Assembly (NCBI GenBank): GCA_910575245.1
Contig: CAJTEN010000019.1
Coordinates: 54,129-118,128, forward strand
Length of the DNA stretch: 64,000 nucleotides
Source of the DNA: Clostridia bacterium
GTDB taxonomy: Bacteria > Bacillota > Clostridia > Lachnospirales > Lachnospiraceae
Direction of reading: 5' to 3'
The position numbers were made by a program, and so were the translations under genes. The notes beneath the pieces were generated by a model. The model made no database searches. It saw only the letters and a program-made list of their open reading frames with translations, and was not told the origin of the DNA. The stretch's first letter is position 1. Each line of letters begins with the position of its first letter. Shown piece after piece: positions 8,351-17,109 of this stretch.

Positions 8351-8385
8351 GCCGCAAACGGATTTGCGGCAGTAAAAACAAGGAG
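8351..8385 (+). promoter_or_regulatory. Probable CsrA-binding hairpin plus RBS in the flagellin leader
   Basis: A perfect 8-bp stem (GCCGCAAA at 8351-8358 with 8363-8370) presents CGGA as a four-base loop, the preferred CsrA presentation of GGA. A second GGA sits in the RBS AAGGAGG (8379-8385), about 20 nt away. Two such sites, one covering the RBS, are the known layout of the Bacillus hag leader. Confidence 0.75.
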
Positions 8386-8392
8386 GTAAGTT

Positions 8393-9442
8393 ATGGTAGT
8401 ACAACACAACATTACGGCAATGAATTCTAACAGAATGCTTGGCCTTACAACAAGCGCACAGGCCAAGTCCACAGAGAAGTTATCATCCGGTTACAAGATC
8501 AACCGTGCGGCGGACGATGCGGCAGGCTTATCAATTTCCGAGAAGATGAGAAGACAGATCAGAGGACTTACCCAGGCATCGGCCAACGCCCAGGACGGTA
8601 TCTCTTGTGTACAGACAGCAGAAGGTGCATTGAATGAAGTACAGGATATGCTCCAGAGAATGAATGAGCTGGCTGTTAAAGGTGAGAATGGGACTCTTAC
8701 CTCTACGGACCGCAGCTATATCCAGTCTGAGGTTCAGCAGCTGATGAGCGAAATCGACCGTGTGCAGAGCACAACAACATTCAATGAGCAGAATCTGCTG
8801 GATGGCTCCTTTAAGAATAAAGGTTTACAGGTTGGTGCAGAATCCGGCCAGCATATTTCTATCACGATCAAGAACATGAAGACCAATGAGTTGATTGCAA
8901 ACGCTGTGGCAGATGGTGTGAAATTTGGAGTATCCAACACAGAAAAAGACAGTACCAACAGTACAGACAGTTCTAATTATGCTGATAACAATCTTGACGC
9001 AGACGGCAAGAAGACATTCGCGTCTAATTTGTTGTCCAAGTTCTATGCTTTTGATCCGGATGATGTAAAAGATGCGGACATCAAGGATAAAGTAGACAAT
9101 TTGGATAATAAGGGAGCTACAACTGAAACGAAAAGCAAGTTAACAGATGCTCCTACAGCAGCAGATTTTGCAGCTTTGAATGCATTTGCCAAACATGCAA
9201 TAAAGGATGTATCCCAACAGCGTTCCGACCTTGGTGCGATTCAGAACAGGCTTGAGCATACCATCAGCAACCTGGACAATATCGTTGAGAATACTACGGC
9301 GGCAGAGGCTCAGATCCGTGATACGGATATTGCGACAGAGATGGTCAGATACGCGAACAACAATATCTTACAGCAGGCCGGTACGTCCATGCTGTCCCAG
9401 GCGAACCAGAGCAATCAGCTGGCATTGTCCTTACTTGGCTGA
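8393..9442 (+). CDS. hag: Flagellin
   Basis: 349 aa. The N-terminal D0/D1 region (MVVQHNITAMNSNRML, LSSGYKINRAADDAAGLSIS) and C-terminal D1/D0 region (ATEMVRYANNNILQQAGTSM, ending QSNQLALSLLG) are typical. The middle, about residues 165-270, is short, polar and rich in Asp, Lys, Asn and Thr, which is the variable surface domain. It polymerises into the flagellar filament and, with the MCP, indicates motility. RBS AAGGAGG; the leader has a probable CsrA hairpin. I see no clear sigma-28 promoter, so it may be read from csrA. Confidence 0.95.
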   Translation: MVVQHNITAMNSNRMLGLTTSAQAKSTEKLSSGYKINRAADDAAGLSISEKMRRQIRGLTQASANAQDGISCVQTAEGALNEVQDMLQRMNELAVKGENGTLTSTDRSYIQSEVQQLMSEIDRVQSTTTFNEQNLLDGSFKNKGLQVGAESGQHISITIKNMKTNELIANAVADGVKFGVSNTEKDSTNSTDSSNYADNNLDADGKKTFASNLLSKFYAFDPDDVKDADIKDKVDNLDNKGATTETKSKLTDAPTAADFAALNAFAKHAIKDVSQQRSDLGAIQNRLEHTISNLDNIVENTTAAEAQIRDTDIATEMVRYANNNILQQAGTSMLSQANQSNQLALSLLG

Positions 9443-9562
9443 TAAGAGAGGATTTCGTTACGATTCACGGCTGATATACCGCGAGGTGTTTTTTGTGAGT
9501 GGAGCAAGGCGGAAATCACAGAAAATCCGAGTTGGGGATTTCAGAGAAATTGATAAATTTGG

Positions 9563-9595
9563 CAAAAGAGTGGTTTACAAAACCACTCTTTTGTT
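9563..9595 (+). terminator. Terminator after flagellin
   Basis: A perfect 13-bp stem (CAAAAGAGTGGTT at 9563-9575 with 9581-9593) and a 5-base loop; the descending arm contains TTTT. Confidence 0.8.
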
Positions 9596-9621
9596 GTATG
9601 ATGATCTCGGAAAACGATTTC

Positions 9622-9649
9622 TGGAAAACCTTTTCCAAAGTAATATAAT
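9622..9649 (+). promoter_or_regulatory. Promoter and operator of the LacI-type regulator gene
   Basis: TATAAT (9644-9649) with TGGAAA (9622-9627) 16 bp upstream. The -35 region lies inside an inverted repeat, TGGAAAACCTTTTCCA (9622-9637), and GAAAACGATTTC just upstream resembles LacI-family half sites. This suggests autoregulation. Confidence 0.5.
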
Positions 9650-9670
9650 CGTTTTCAGGACGGAAGAAGC

Positions 9671-10660
9671 ATGGTATCGATCAAAGATGTCGCAAAGCAG
9701 GCGGGAGTGGCAATCTCCACAGTATCCAAGGTACTGAACAACTATCCGAATGTCAGCGAAGAGACGAAGAAAAAAGTAAATCGGGCGGTAGCGGAGCTGA
9801 ATTTTGTACCCAACTGCGTGGCATCGGCTTTATCATCGAAACAGTCCGGAAGAGTGGCGATCCTTCTGAATCTGAGCAGTGCATCCCAGGCGGCAGACGA
9901 GATTAACATGCAGTATATGGCGGGAACGATTGAGCAGGCCGTGGAACTGAATCTGGATGTGATTACTGTATTTAATTCCATGTTGAAGAATAAGAGCGTG
10001 GAAGAAGTGATACGCTATTTACAGGCCCAGAGTATTACCGGACTGATTATTTTCGGTATGTCTAAAGAAGATAAGGTGCTGCATAAACTGATCGCATCGC
10101 AGATTTTTAAGATCGTACTGGTGGATGCACCCATGGTGAATGAGGCAACTTCCGCCGTGTGGGTCGATCAGGAGAAGGCACAGTATGATGTGGCGAAGAA
10201 GACGGTTCTGGAGAATAACGGCAGGAGCATTCTGTATCTGGCAGGCAAGAAGAACGGCTATGTGACGCAGGAGCGTCTTAAGGGGATCCGGCGCCTTGCG
10301 GAGGAGATGGGGCTGACACTGCTGGTGCGCAACGGGGAGTTTTCTGAGCTGCAGGCCAGGAACCATACGTTCAAGTATGCCAGGAAGAAGGATATTGTAG
10401 TGTGCGCCTCAGACCTGATGGCGATCGGGGCAATGAAAGCGTTGACCGAAATGGATATTTTCCGGCCGGTATGCGGATTTGACGGTATCGTACTGATGGG
10501 ATACGCGGGCAAGCAGATGAATACCGTACGGCAGAATTTTAAAAGAATTGCGTCAGAGTCCGTGACGGAACTGAAGCGGTTGATCGACGGCGGCACGGGC
10601 AGGCAGATCGTGCTGGATTATGAGCTGGTTCGGATGAAGTATATGGATATCATATGTTAG
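9671..10660 (+). CDS. LacI family transcriptional regulator
   Basis: 329 aa. The N-terminal HTH and hinge helix are clear: SIKDVAKQAGVAISTVSKVLNN followed by VSEETKKKVNRAVAELNFVPN. The rest is a periplasmic-binding-protein-like effector domain (from about residue 60). Glycogen phosphorylase follows after 65 bp in the same direction and two alpha-glucosidases lie further on, so a maltodextrin- or glycogen-responsive regulator is likely by context; the effector cannot be read from sequence. An inverted repeat overlapping its promoter suggests autoregulation. Confidence 0.88.
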   Translation: MVSIKDVAKQAGVAISTVSKVLNNYPNVSEETKKKVNRAVAELNFVPNCVASALSSKQSGRVAILLNLSSASQAADEINMQYMAGTIEQAVELNLDVITVFNSMLKNKSVEEVIRYLQAQSITGLIIFGMSKEDKVLHKLIASQIFKIVLVDAPMVNEATSAVWVDQEKAQYDVAKKTVLENNGRSILYLAGKKNGYVTQERLKGIRRLAEEMGLTLLVRNGEFSELQARNHTFKYARKKDIVVCASDLMAIGAMKALTEMDIFRPVCGFDGIVLMGYAGKQMNTVRQNFKRIASESVTELKRLIDGGTGRQIVLDYELVRMKYMDIIC

Positions 10661-10725
10661 CGCAGGACATGAATAATCATAAAATGATAATATATTAATA
10701 AAAAAATGAAACAGGAGGACTAATT

Positions 10726-13035
10726 ATGGCACAGGCAAGCAACCTGAAAAGAGACGTTTTGGTTCTGAATCTGGAGAAGGAACTGGAAGAGCAGACGAAG
10801 GAAGGCTTCGGCAGGAGCATAGCGGAGTGCAGTAACGAAGAACTCTACTACAGTCTGCTGCAGTTATCCAAGAAACTGATGGAAGTATCTGAGCGCATCG
10901 AGGGCGAGAAGAAGATTTATTACATTTCCGCAGAGTTCCTGATCGGTAAGCTTTTATCGAACAATCTGATTAATCTGGGAATCTATGATAAGCTGAATGA
11001 TATTCTTGCCAAGAAGGGCAAGCGCTTAAGTGAGATCGAGGAGGTAGAGCCGGAACCTTCACTGGGTAACGGCGGCCTTGGACGTTTGGCGGCATGCTTC
11101 CTTGATTCCATCGCAACTCTGGGACTTCCCGGAGAAGGAATCGGCCTGAATTATCATTTCGGCCTTTTCAAGCAGGTGTTTAAAGACAAATTGCAGACGG
11201 CGGAGCCGAATGACTGGATTGAGGAGCAGTCCTGGCTGACGAAGACGGATACGTCCTTTGAGGTGGCTTTTGGTGACAGGAAGGTGACTTCCAGATTGTA
11301 TGATATTGATGTGATCGGATATGACAATGGCGTCAACAAGCTGAGGCTGTTCGATATCGAGTCCGTAGATGAAAGTATTGTTAAGAAGGGAATCGATTTT
11401 GACAAGGAAGATATCGAGAAGAACCTTACTTTGTTCCTGTATCCTGATGACTCCGATGAGGCGGGCAATCTTCTTCGTATTTACCAGCAGTATTTCATGG
11501 TGAGCAACGGGGCACAGCTCATACTGAAAGAAATGAGAGAAAAGGGATATGATCTGCGCAAAATGTATGAGCATGCGGTGATCCAGATCAATGATACCCA
11601 TCCTACGATGGTGATCCCCGAGCTGATCAGAATCCTGGTAAATGACAAGGCATTTACCATGGACGAGGCGATCGAGGTTGTCAGCAAAACATGCGCATAT
11701 ACCAATCATACGATTCTGGCGGAAGCGCTGGAGAAGTGGCCGCTTGCGTATCTGGAGAAAGTGGTGCCTCAGTTAGTGCCGATCATCAAGGAATTAGACA
11801 AGAGAGTTGCAAAGAAATATAAGGATCCTAAGGTCCAGATCATAGATAAGGATGACAGAGTGCATATGGCACATATCGATATTCACTATGGTTTCTCTGT
11901 CAACGGTGTGGCAGCGATTCATACAGAGATTCTGAAGGATACCGAGCTGAATGCTTTTTATAAGATATACCCTGAGAAGTTCAACAACAAGACCAATGGT
12001 ATTACGTTCAGAAGATGGCTCTTATCCTGTAACCGTGAACTGGCATTCTTCCTGTCTGAGACAATCGGAGACGGCTTCAAGAAGGATGCGGATAAGCTGG
12101 AGATGCTGCTGGAATATAAGGATGATGAGGCGGTTTTAAACCGCATTGCAGAGATTAAGATGAATCGTAAGAAGGAACTGGCCGCTTACGTGAAGGAAGT
12201 GGAGGGCGTTACCTTAAATCCGGACTCCATCTTCGACCTGCAGAGTAAGAGAATGCACGAGTACAAGCGCCAGCAGATGAATGCATTGTATATTATCCAC
12301 AAATATCTGGAGATCAAGGCCGGTAAGAAACCGGTAAGGCCGATGACCTTTATCTTCGGCGCGAAAGCGGCTCCGGCCTATATCATCGCGCAGGACATCA
12401 TTCATTTGCTTCTTGTGCTTCAGGAGATCGTCAACAACGATCCGGATGTGAGCCCGTACATGACGGTGCTTATGGTGGAAAATTATAACGTAGCATATGC
12501 GGAGAAGATGATTCCGGCCTGCGATATTTCTGAGCAGATTTCCCTTGCTTCCAAGGAAGCATCCGGCACAGGCAACATGAAGTATATGTTAAACGGTGCG
12601 GTTACACTGGGTACTTCTGACGGCGCCAATGTGGAGATTCACGAACTGGTGGGAGATGACAATATCTATATCTTCGGTGAGAAGTCCGAGACGGTCATCG
12701 AGCATTATGCGAAGGCGGATTATGTCTCCAAGGACTACTATAAGAAGAGCCCGGTGATCAAAGAGGCGGTAGATTTTATCGTCGGAGAGCAGGCGCTGAA
12801 AGCAGGGCACAAGGAGAATCTGGAGAGACTCTATAAGGAACTGCTGAATAAAGACTGGTTTATGACGCTGCTGGATCTGGAGGATTATATTAAGGTGAAA
12901 GACCAGATGATGGCAGATTATGAGGATCAGGAGAAGTGGCGGAGAATGATGCTTGTCAATATCGCGAAAGCAGGCTTCTTCTCTTCTGACAGAACCATAG
13001 TAGAGTATAATCGCGATATTTGGAAGTTGAAATAG
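10726..13035 (+). CDS. glgP: Glycogen/maltodextrin phosphorylase
   Basis: 769 aa, GT35 family, somewhat shorter than the usual 800-850. Recognisable blocks are [46 protein letters not shown] and [20 protein letters not shown]; the Lys of GNMK (near residue 619) carries pyridoxal phosphate. It releases glucose 1-phosphate from alpha-1,4-glucan ends with inorganic phosphate in the cytosol. RBS CAGGAGGA precedes the ATG. The LacI-type gene upstream is the likely regulator and both GH13 enzymes downstream act on related substrates. Confidence 0.94.
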   Translation: MAQASNLKRDVLVLNLEKELEEQTKEGFGRSIAECSNEELYYSLLQLSKKLMEVSERIEGEKKIYYISAEFLIGKLLSNNLINLGIYDKLNDILAKKGKRLSEIEEVEPEPSLGNGGLGRLAACFLDSIATLGLPGEGIGLNYHFGLFKQVFKDKLQTAEPNDWIEEQSWLTKTDTSFEVAFGDRKVTSRLYDIDVIGYDNGVNKLRLFDIESVDESIVKKGIDFDKEDIEKNLTLFLYPDDSDEAGNLLRIYQQYFMVSNGAQLILKEMREKGYDLRKMYEHAVIQINDTHPTMVIPELIRILVNDKAFTMDEAIEVVSKTCAYTNHTILAEALEKWPLAYLEKVVPQLVPIIKELDKRVAKKYKDPKVQIIDKDDRVHMAHIDIHYGFSVNGVAAIHTEILKDTELNAFYKIYPEKFNNKTNGITFRRWLLSCNRELAFFLSETIGDGFKKDADKLEMLLEYKDDEAVLNRIAEIKMNRKKELAAYVKEVEGVTLNPDSIFDLQSKRMHEYKRQQMNALYIIHKYLEIKAGKKPVRPMTFIFGAKAAPAYIIAQDIIHLLLVLQEIVNNDPDVSPYMTVLMVENYNVAYAEKMIPACDISEQISLASKEASGTGNMKYMLNGAVTLGTSDGANVEIHELVGDDNIYIFGEKSETVIEHYAKADYVSKDYYKKSPVIKEAVDFIVGEQALKAGHKENLERLYKELLNKDWFMTLLDLEDYIKVKDQMMADYEDQEKWRRMMLVNIAKAGFFSSDRTIVEYNRDIWKLK

Positions 13036-13108
13036 GAATGGCGTACACAGGGCATGACGGGAGCGCAGAGAGACTGTCGGTTTGTGATTCTGTTTCGTGA
13101 AAAATAAA

Positions 13109-13148
13109 GTAAAACCGTCCACCTGTTTTTGGTGGGCGATTTTACTTT
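13109..13148 (+). terminator. Terminator after glgP
   Basis: A 15-bp stem with G-U pairs (GTAAAACCGTCCACC at 13109-13123 with 13131-13145), loop of 7, then TTT. Confidence 0.85.
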
Positions 13149-13225
13149 AGCGATGCTGATTGTTGATAGCAGGCCAAAGTTAAGGTACAATAGAAACAAT
13201 ATTGCGTAAAAGGAGCAAGGACAGT

Positions 13226-13954
13226 ATGTACAGGGTCGGAATATGTGATGACGATAAAATTTTGTGTTCCTTGCTGGAGAAACAGATTCAGGCGCTTTCG
13301 GCCGATATTGCGGTAAGATTTGAAACAGAAGTATGGTACAGCGGGGAGAGTCTGGAGCGTGATTTGAAGAAAGGGCTTGGACTGGATATCCTTTTTCTCG
13401 ATATTGAGCTGCTCCAGAAGAACGGCATTGAAACAGGCGCCTTTATCCGTGATGAGATGGGGGATACAGATACCCATATTGTCTATATTTCTTCCAAGCA
13501 GGGCTACGCGATGGAGCTTTTCAAAATACAGCCATTGGAATTCCTTATAAAGCCGATTTCCGCCGCCAGGCTGAAAGAAGTGCTTATAAGAAGCATGAAA
13601 AGGAAAAAGGGTGCGGAAAGCTGCTTTGAATATCGGAAAGGAGGCCAGTTTATCCGGATCCCGGTCAAGGAAATATTATATTTCATGAGTATGGATAAAA
13701 AGGTTTTGATCATCAAAAATGCTGGGCAGGAGGAGTTTTACGGGAAATTGAAAAATGTCATGGAACAGCTTCCGGCAGGCTTTCTGATGATACATCAGTC
13801 TTATGTGATACATCAGGAGTACGTGAGCGAGTATTCTTATGAAAGCATAAAGATGATGAACGGTGATTTGTTAAGTGTCAGCAAACCATACCGGAAAGAA
13901 GTCAGGGCAAAAATCAAACAATATTTACAAGAGAAAATATGCCATGTATTATAA
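13226..13954 (+). CDS. LytTR-type response regulator (AgrA-like)
   Basis: 242 aa from ATG 13226, which follows AAAGGAGCAAGG; an in-frame TTG at 13202 lies upstream of that RBS and is less likely. Receiver domain: ICDDDK acidic pocket near residue 8, the phospho-acceptor Asp in DILFLDIELL near 58, and the Lys in FLIKPI near 107. The C-terminal half is a LytTR DNA-binding domain (RIPVKEILYFMSMDKKVLII, then FLMIHQSYVIH and DLLSVSKPYRKEV). It overlaps the kinase gene by 11 bp, so they form one operon. Confidence 0.9.
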   Translation: MYRVGICDDDKILCSLLEKQIQALSADIAVRFETEVWYSGESLERDLKKGLGLDILFLDIELLQKNGIETGAFIRDEMGDTDTHIVYISSKQGYAMELFKIQPLEFLIKPISAARLKEVLIRSMKRKKGAESCFEYRKGGQFIRIPVKEILYFMSMDKKVLIIKNAGQEEFYGKLKNVMEQLPAGFLMIHQSYVIHQEYVSEYSYESIKMMNGDLLSVSKPYRKEVRAKIKQYLQEKICHVL

Positions 13955-15203
13955 GACAGCATACGAACTGGCAGTGATTTTGATTGCGGGCATTCTGCAC
14001 ACGGCGCTGCTGAAAAAAGTACTGGATACTTTTCTGAATGCAGAAGACAGGAACAGGCTGATATGGAAAACCGTATTTATGGGATATTATCTGCTGTCAA
14101 CAGCTGCCTTCACTGCATTTCATGTATCGCTGCCCTATGCATTATGTAACTTGGTAGGCATTATCGGCGCGGCCTGCTTTTACCGCGCGGCATGGGAGAA
14201 GAAAATATGGATTTCCATGTTTTATTTCTGCATGGATACAGGCAGCGGGGTAGCGGCAGCTGCTGCCGTTTCGGAGGCCAGAATGCAGCTGACTGCGGTT
14301 TGTACCTTGCTTTTGATGATATGCGTGACGGTTATCTGCCATATTCCCGATCCTGAAGAAGGCAGGGAAATAGCGCTTGATAAAAGGCAGATGTTTTTGC
14401 TGTATCTAATTCCCGTGTTAAGCGTGGCAGTATTTTTTGTAATGCTGTATGGAAACGCCGGCAGGGGGATGACGGTACTTTTATGTGCTGCCGTTATGGC
14501 GCTTAATCTGTGCGTGTTCTATCTGTATCATATTTTGCTCCAAAATTATGTGCAGCTGAGGGAACAGGATATTTATAAACAGCAGACAACTGCCTATCAG
14601 AACCAATTGGAGGTTATCATGGAGTCTCAGGGCCGTATCAGGGCATTGAGGCATGACATGCAAAATCACATGCTGGCACTTGGGGGATTAGCGAAGGGTT
14701 CAGAGCCGGACAAGCTGACGGAATATCTTGACTCCATGCAGGAGTTTATGAAGAATCCGTCAGAGCATGTTTATACCGGAAATGAAGCTTTGGACAGTCT
14801 GCTGAATTTCAAGCTGCAAAGGGCGCAGGAAGAATTGAAAAAGGTGGAGACGGATATTGTGCTCCCGGAGAAGATGAAGCTGCATTCGTTTGATTTCAAT
14901 GTAATCGTCGGCAATCTTTTGGACAATGCGGTAGCGGCATCCAGGCAGACAGAGGAGCAGTTTTTGAAATTCGTTATGCGGATGGAACATGGCGTTTTGT
15001 TTCTGTATATGGTAAACAGCTGTTCGGGGATACCCGAAGGGGTATGCGAGATACGCAAGCTGACGGAAAAGTCCGTTGCGGGGCATGGCATAGGGCTTGC
15101 AAATGTCAGGAGGATTGTAGAGAAATATCATGGCGATATGGAAATGCGCTGTATGGATAATCATATGGAAACAGATATCATGTTGTATATGAAAAACCTG
15201 TAA
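13944..15203 (+). CDS. GHKL-type sensor histidine kinase (AgrC-like)
   Basis: 419 aa from ATG 13944. About six hydrophobic segments fill residues 5-205, then comes a dimerisation helix with the phospho-acceptor His in RALRHDMQNHML. The ATPase has the N-box NLLDNAVAAS and the G-box GHGIGLANVRRIVEKYHG. The layout is that of AgrC and other kinases sensing peptides, usually paired with LytTR regulators as here. No agrB or agrD is seen within several kb, so the signal is unknown. Confidence 0.9.
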   Translation: MYYKTAYELAVILIAGILHTALLKKVLDTFLNAEDRNRLIWKTVFMGYYLLSTAAFTAFHVSLPYALCNLVGIIGAACFYRAAWEKKIWISMFYFCMDTGSGVAAAAAVSEARMQLTAVCTLLLMICVTVICHIPDPEEGREIALDKRQMFLLYLIPVLSVAVFFVMLYGNAGRGMTVLLCAAVMALNLCVFYLYHILLQNYVQLREQDIYKQQTTAYQNQLEVIMESQGRIRALRHDMQNHMLALGGLAKGSEPDKLTEYLDSMQEFMKNPSEHVYTGNEALDSLLNFKLQRAQEELKKVETDIVLPEKMKLHSFDFNVIVGNLLDNAVAASRQTEEQFLKFVMRMEHGVLFLYMVNSCSGIPEGVCEIRKLTEKSVAGHGIGLANVRRIVEKYHGDMEMRCMDNHMETDIMLYMKNL

Positions 15204-15211
15204 ATACCGAG

Positions 15212-15241
15212 AAGGCTGTCATGTGTTCATGGCAGCTTTTT
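15212..15241 (+). terminator. Terminator after the kinase gene
   Basis: A 12-bp stem with two G-U pairs (15212-15223 with 15228-15239), a 4-base loop and a T run. Confidence 0.75.
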
Positions 15242-15369
15242 GAAAGCTATTCATGTGGAGCCTCAGGGAAGAAGGAAAAACAGGGAAGGCTGATATAATG
15301 ACAGGCAGGGGCTGCAACAAGTGCGTCCTCTGCCTGCATTTCATGGGAAATCATTATTGTAATCTGTTA

Positions 15370-17040
15370 TTACCTTTTCAGAACAAAGGCCTCATAGGGT
15401 TTCAAGGTCATCTCCGCTTTGCCATAAGCATTCTCCATATTGGAGATAAGACAAGGCGCTCCTACAAACTCGTCAGGAACCGTAAAGGAAGTCTCGTGGT
15501 CGCAGAAGCTGCATACTACCAGCAGCTTTTCTTCATCCAGCGTTCTGGTGTAGACGAACAGTTCTTCACTGTCTTCCAGCATCAGATCGTACTTACCATA
15601 TACCATGATTGGATTTTTCTTTCTTAATTCGATCAGCTTCTTATAGTAATGGAACACGGAATTGGGATCCGCTGTCTCGGCCTTGGCGTTGATCTCCTTG
15701 TAGTTGGGATTTACGGCGATCCAGGGAGTGCCGGCAGTAAATCCGGCCTGCCAGGAATCGTCCCACTGTACCGGAGTCCTTGCGTTATCGCGGCTCTTGA
15801 AGATGATGCAGGGCCAGAAGTCCTCGTGGGAAACAACACCGTCGCTGCACCACTCCTTGTAGGCGTTAATACTCTCAATGTCACGGAACTCTTCGGGACT
15901 CTGGAACGGATAATTGGTCATGCCCAGTTCTTCGCCTTGATAGATATACGGAGTACCTTGCTGCATATGCAGACAGGTAGCCAGCATTTTAGCGGAAGCC
16001 TCTCTGTACTGCGGACGGTCATCGCCGAAGTTGGAAACTGCCCGGGGCTGATCGTGGTTATCCCAGAAAAGGCTGTTCCAGGCTTTGCCATACAGTTCGG
16101 TCTGCCAGCGGGACATGGTTTTCTTCAGAACGGTGAGCGGCAGCTGCTCATTGGTCCATTTTCCGTATTTTCCGGAGCCATTACGCTCCACATGTTCGAA
16201 CTGGAATACCATGTTCAGCTCATGGGTATCCTCCCCGGCATACTGTTTCGCCTGTTCTATGGTCACGCCGGCCGTCTCGCCTACGGTCATGATATCGTAT
16301 TTGGACAGCACCTTTTCGTTCATTTCTTGCAGGTACTTATGGACATTAGGACCGTGTATGCAATAAGGAGAGAAGTCGCCGTACAGATCGGTTACTTCAC
16401 CGTCGGGCATTTCCTTCGTCTTGGAAATCATACTGATGACATCCATGCGGAAACCGTCGATACCCTTGTCGCACCACCAGGTCATCATATCAAATACTTC
16501 TTTCCGGACCTTCGGATTATCCCAGTTTAAATCAGGCTGTTTTTTGGAGAAAAGATGCAGGTAGTACATGGAAGTCTCCTCATCATACTGCCATGCGGAA
16601 CCACTGAAGCAGGAACCCCAGTTGTTGGGCGGAGTCTGTGCATCCTTACCCTCGCGCCAGATGTAGTAATCGCGGTATTCGTTATCCGTGGACTTCCGGC
16701 TCTCGACAAACCATCTGTGTTCGTCAGAAGTATGATTCACCACCAGATCCATGACGATGCGGATGCCTCTTTCATGGGCGGCCGCCAGCATTTCGTCGAA
16801 ATCTTCCATGGTGCCGAATTCATCCATAATATCCTGATAATCGCTGATATCGTATCCGTTGTCATCATTCGGAGACTTGTAGACAGGAGACAGCCAGATC
16901 ACATCGATCCCCAGATATTTCAGATAATCCAGCCTGCTTGTGATTCCCTTCAGATCTCCGATTCCGTCTCCGTTGCTGTCCATAAAGCTGCGGGGATAAA
17001 TCTGGTAAATAACCGCTTCTTTCCACCATGTTTTGTTCAT
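15370..17040 (-). CDS. Oligo-1,6-glucosidase/alpha-glucosidase (GH13)
   Basis: 556 aa. It begins WWKEAVIYQIYPRSF, typical of GH13_31 oligoglucosidases. The catalytic residues are visible: nucleophile Asp in GIDGFRMDVI (near 199), acid/base Glu in TVGETAG (near 255), and the third Asp in DNHDQPRAVS (near 330). It hydrolyses alpha-1,6 or alpha-1,4 ends of short malto-oligosaccharides; no signal peptide, so it is cytosolic. RBS AAAGGAAA. It follows a paralogue at 17,110-18,774, 69 bp apart on the same strand; they are probably co-transcribed. Confidence 0.92.
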   Translation of the reverse strand: MNKTWWKEAVIYQIYPRSFMDSNGDGIGDLKGITSRLDYLKYLGIDVIWLSPVYKSPNDDNGYDISDYQDIMDEFGTMEDFDEMLAAAHERGIRIVMDLVVNHTSDEHRWFVESRKSTDNEYRDYYIWREGKDAQTPPNNWGSCFSGSAWQYDEETSMYYLHLFSKKQPDLNWDNPKVRKEVFDMMTWWCDKGIDGFRMDVISMISKTKEMPDGEVTDLYGDFSPYCIHGPNVHKYLQEMNEKVLSKYDIMTVGETAGVTIEQAKQYAGEDTHELNMVFQFEHVERNGSGKYGKWTNEQLPLTVLKKTMSRWQTELYGKAWNSLFWDNHDQPRAVSNFGDDRPQYREASAKMLATCLHMQQGTPYIYQGEELGMTNYPFQSPEEFRDIESINAYKEWCSDGVVSHEDFWPCIIFKSRDNARTPVQWDDSWQAGFTAGTPWIAVNPNYKEINAKAETADPNSVFHYYKKLIELRKKNPIMVYGKYDLMLEDSEELFVYTRTLDEEKLLVVCSFCDHETSFTVPDEFVGAPCLISNMENAYGKAEMTLKPYEAFVLKR

Positions 17041-17109
17041 ATGCGCACTTTTCCTTTCTATTTTTAGATTTCTGATTTCTTCTTATTTTGCCCATGTCTT
17101 CACCGGCGT

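Noticed and set aside
15302..15336. A hairpin with CAGGCAG/CTGCCTG arms as terminator of the glucosidase gene on the minus strand
   Set aside because: No T run follows on that strand.
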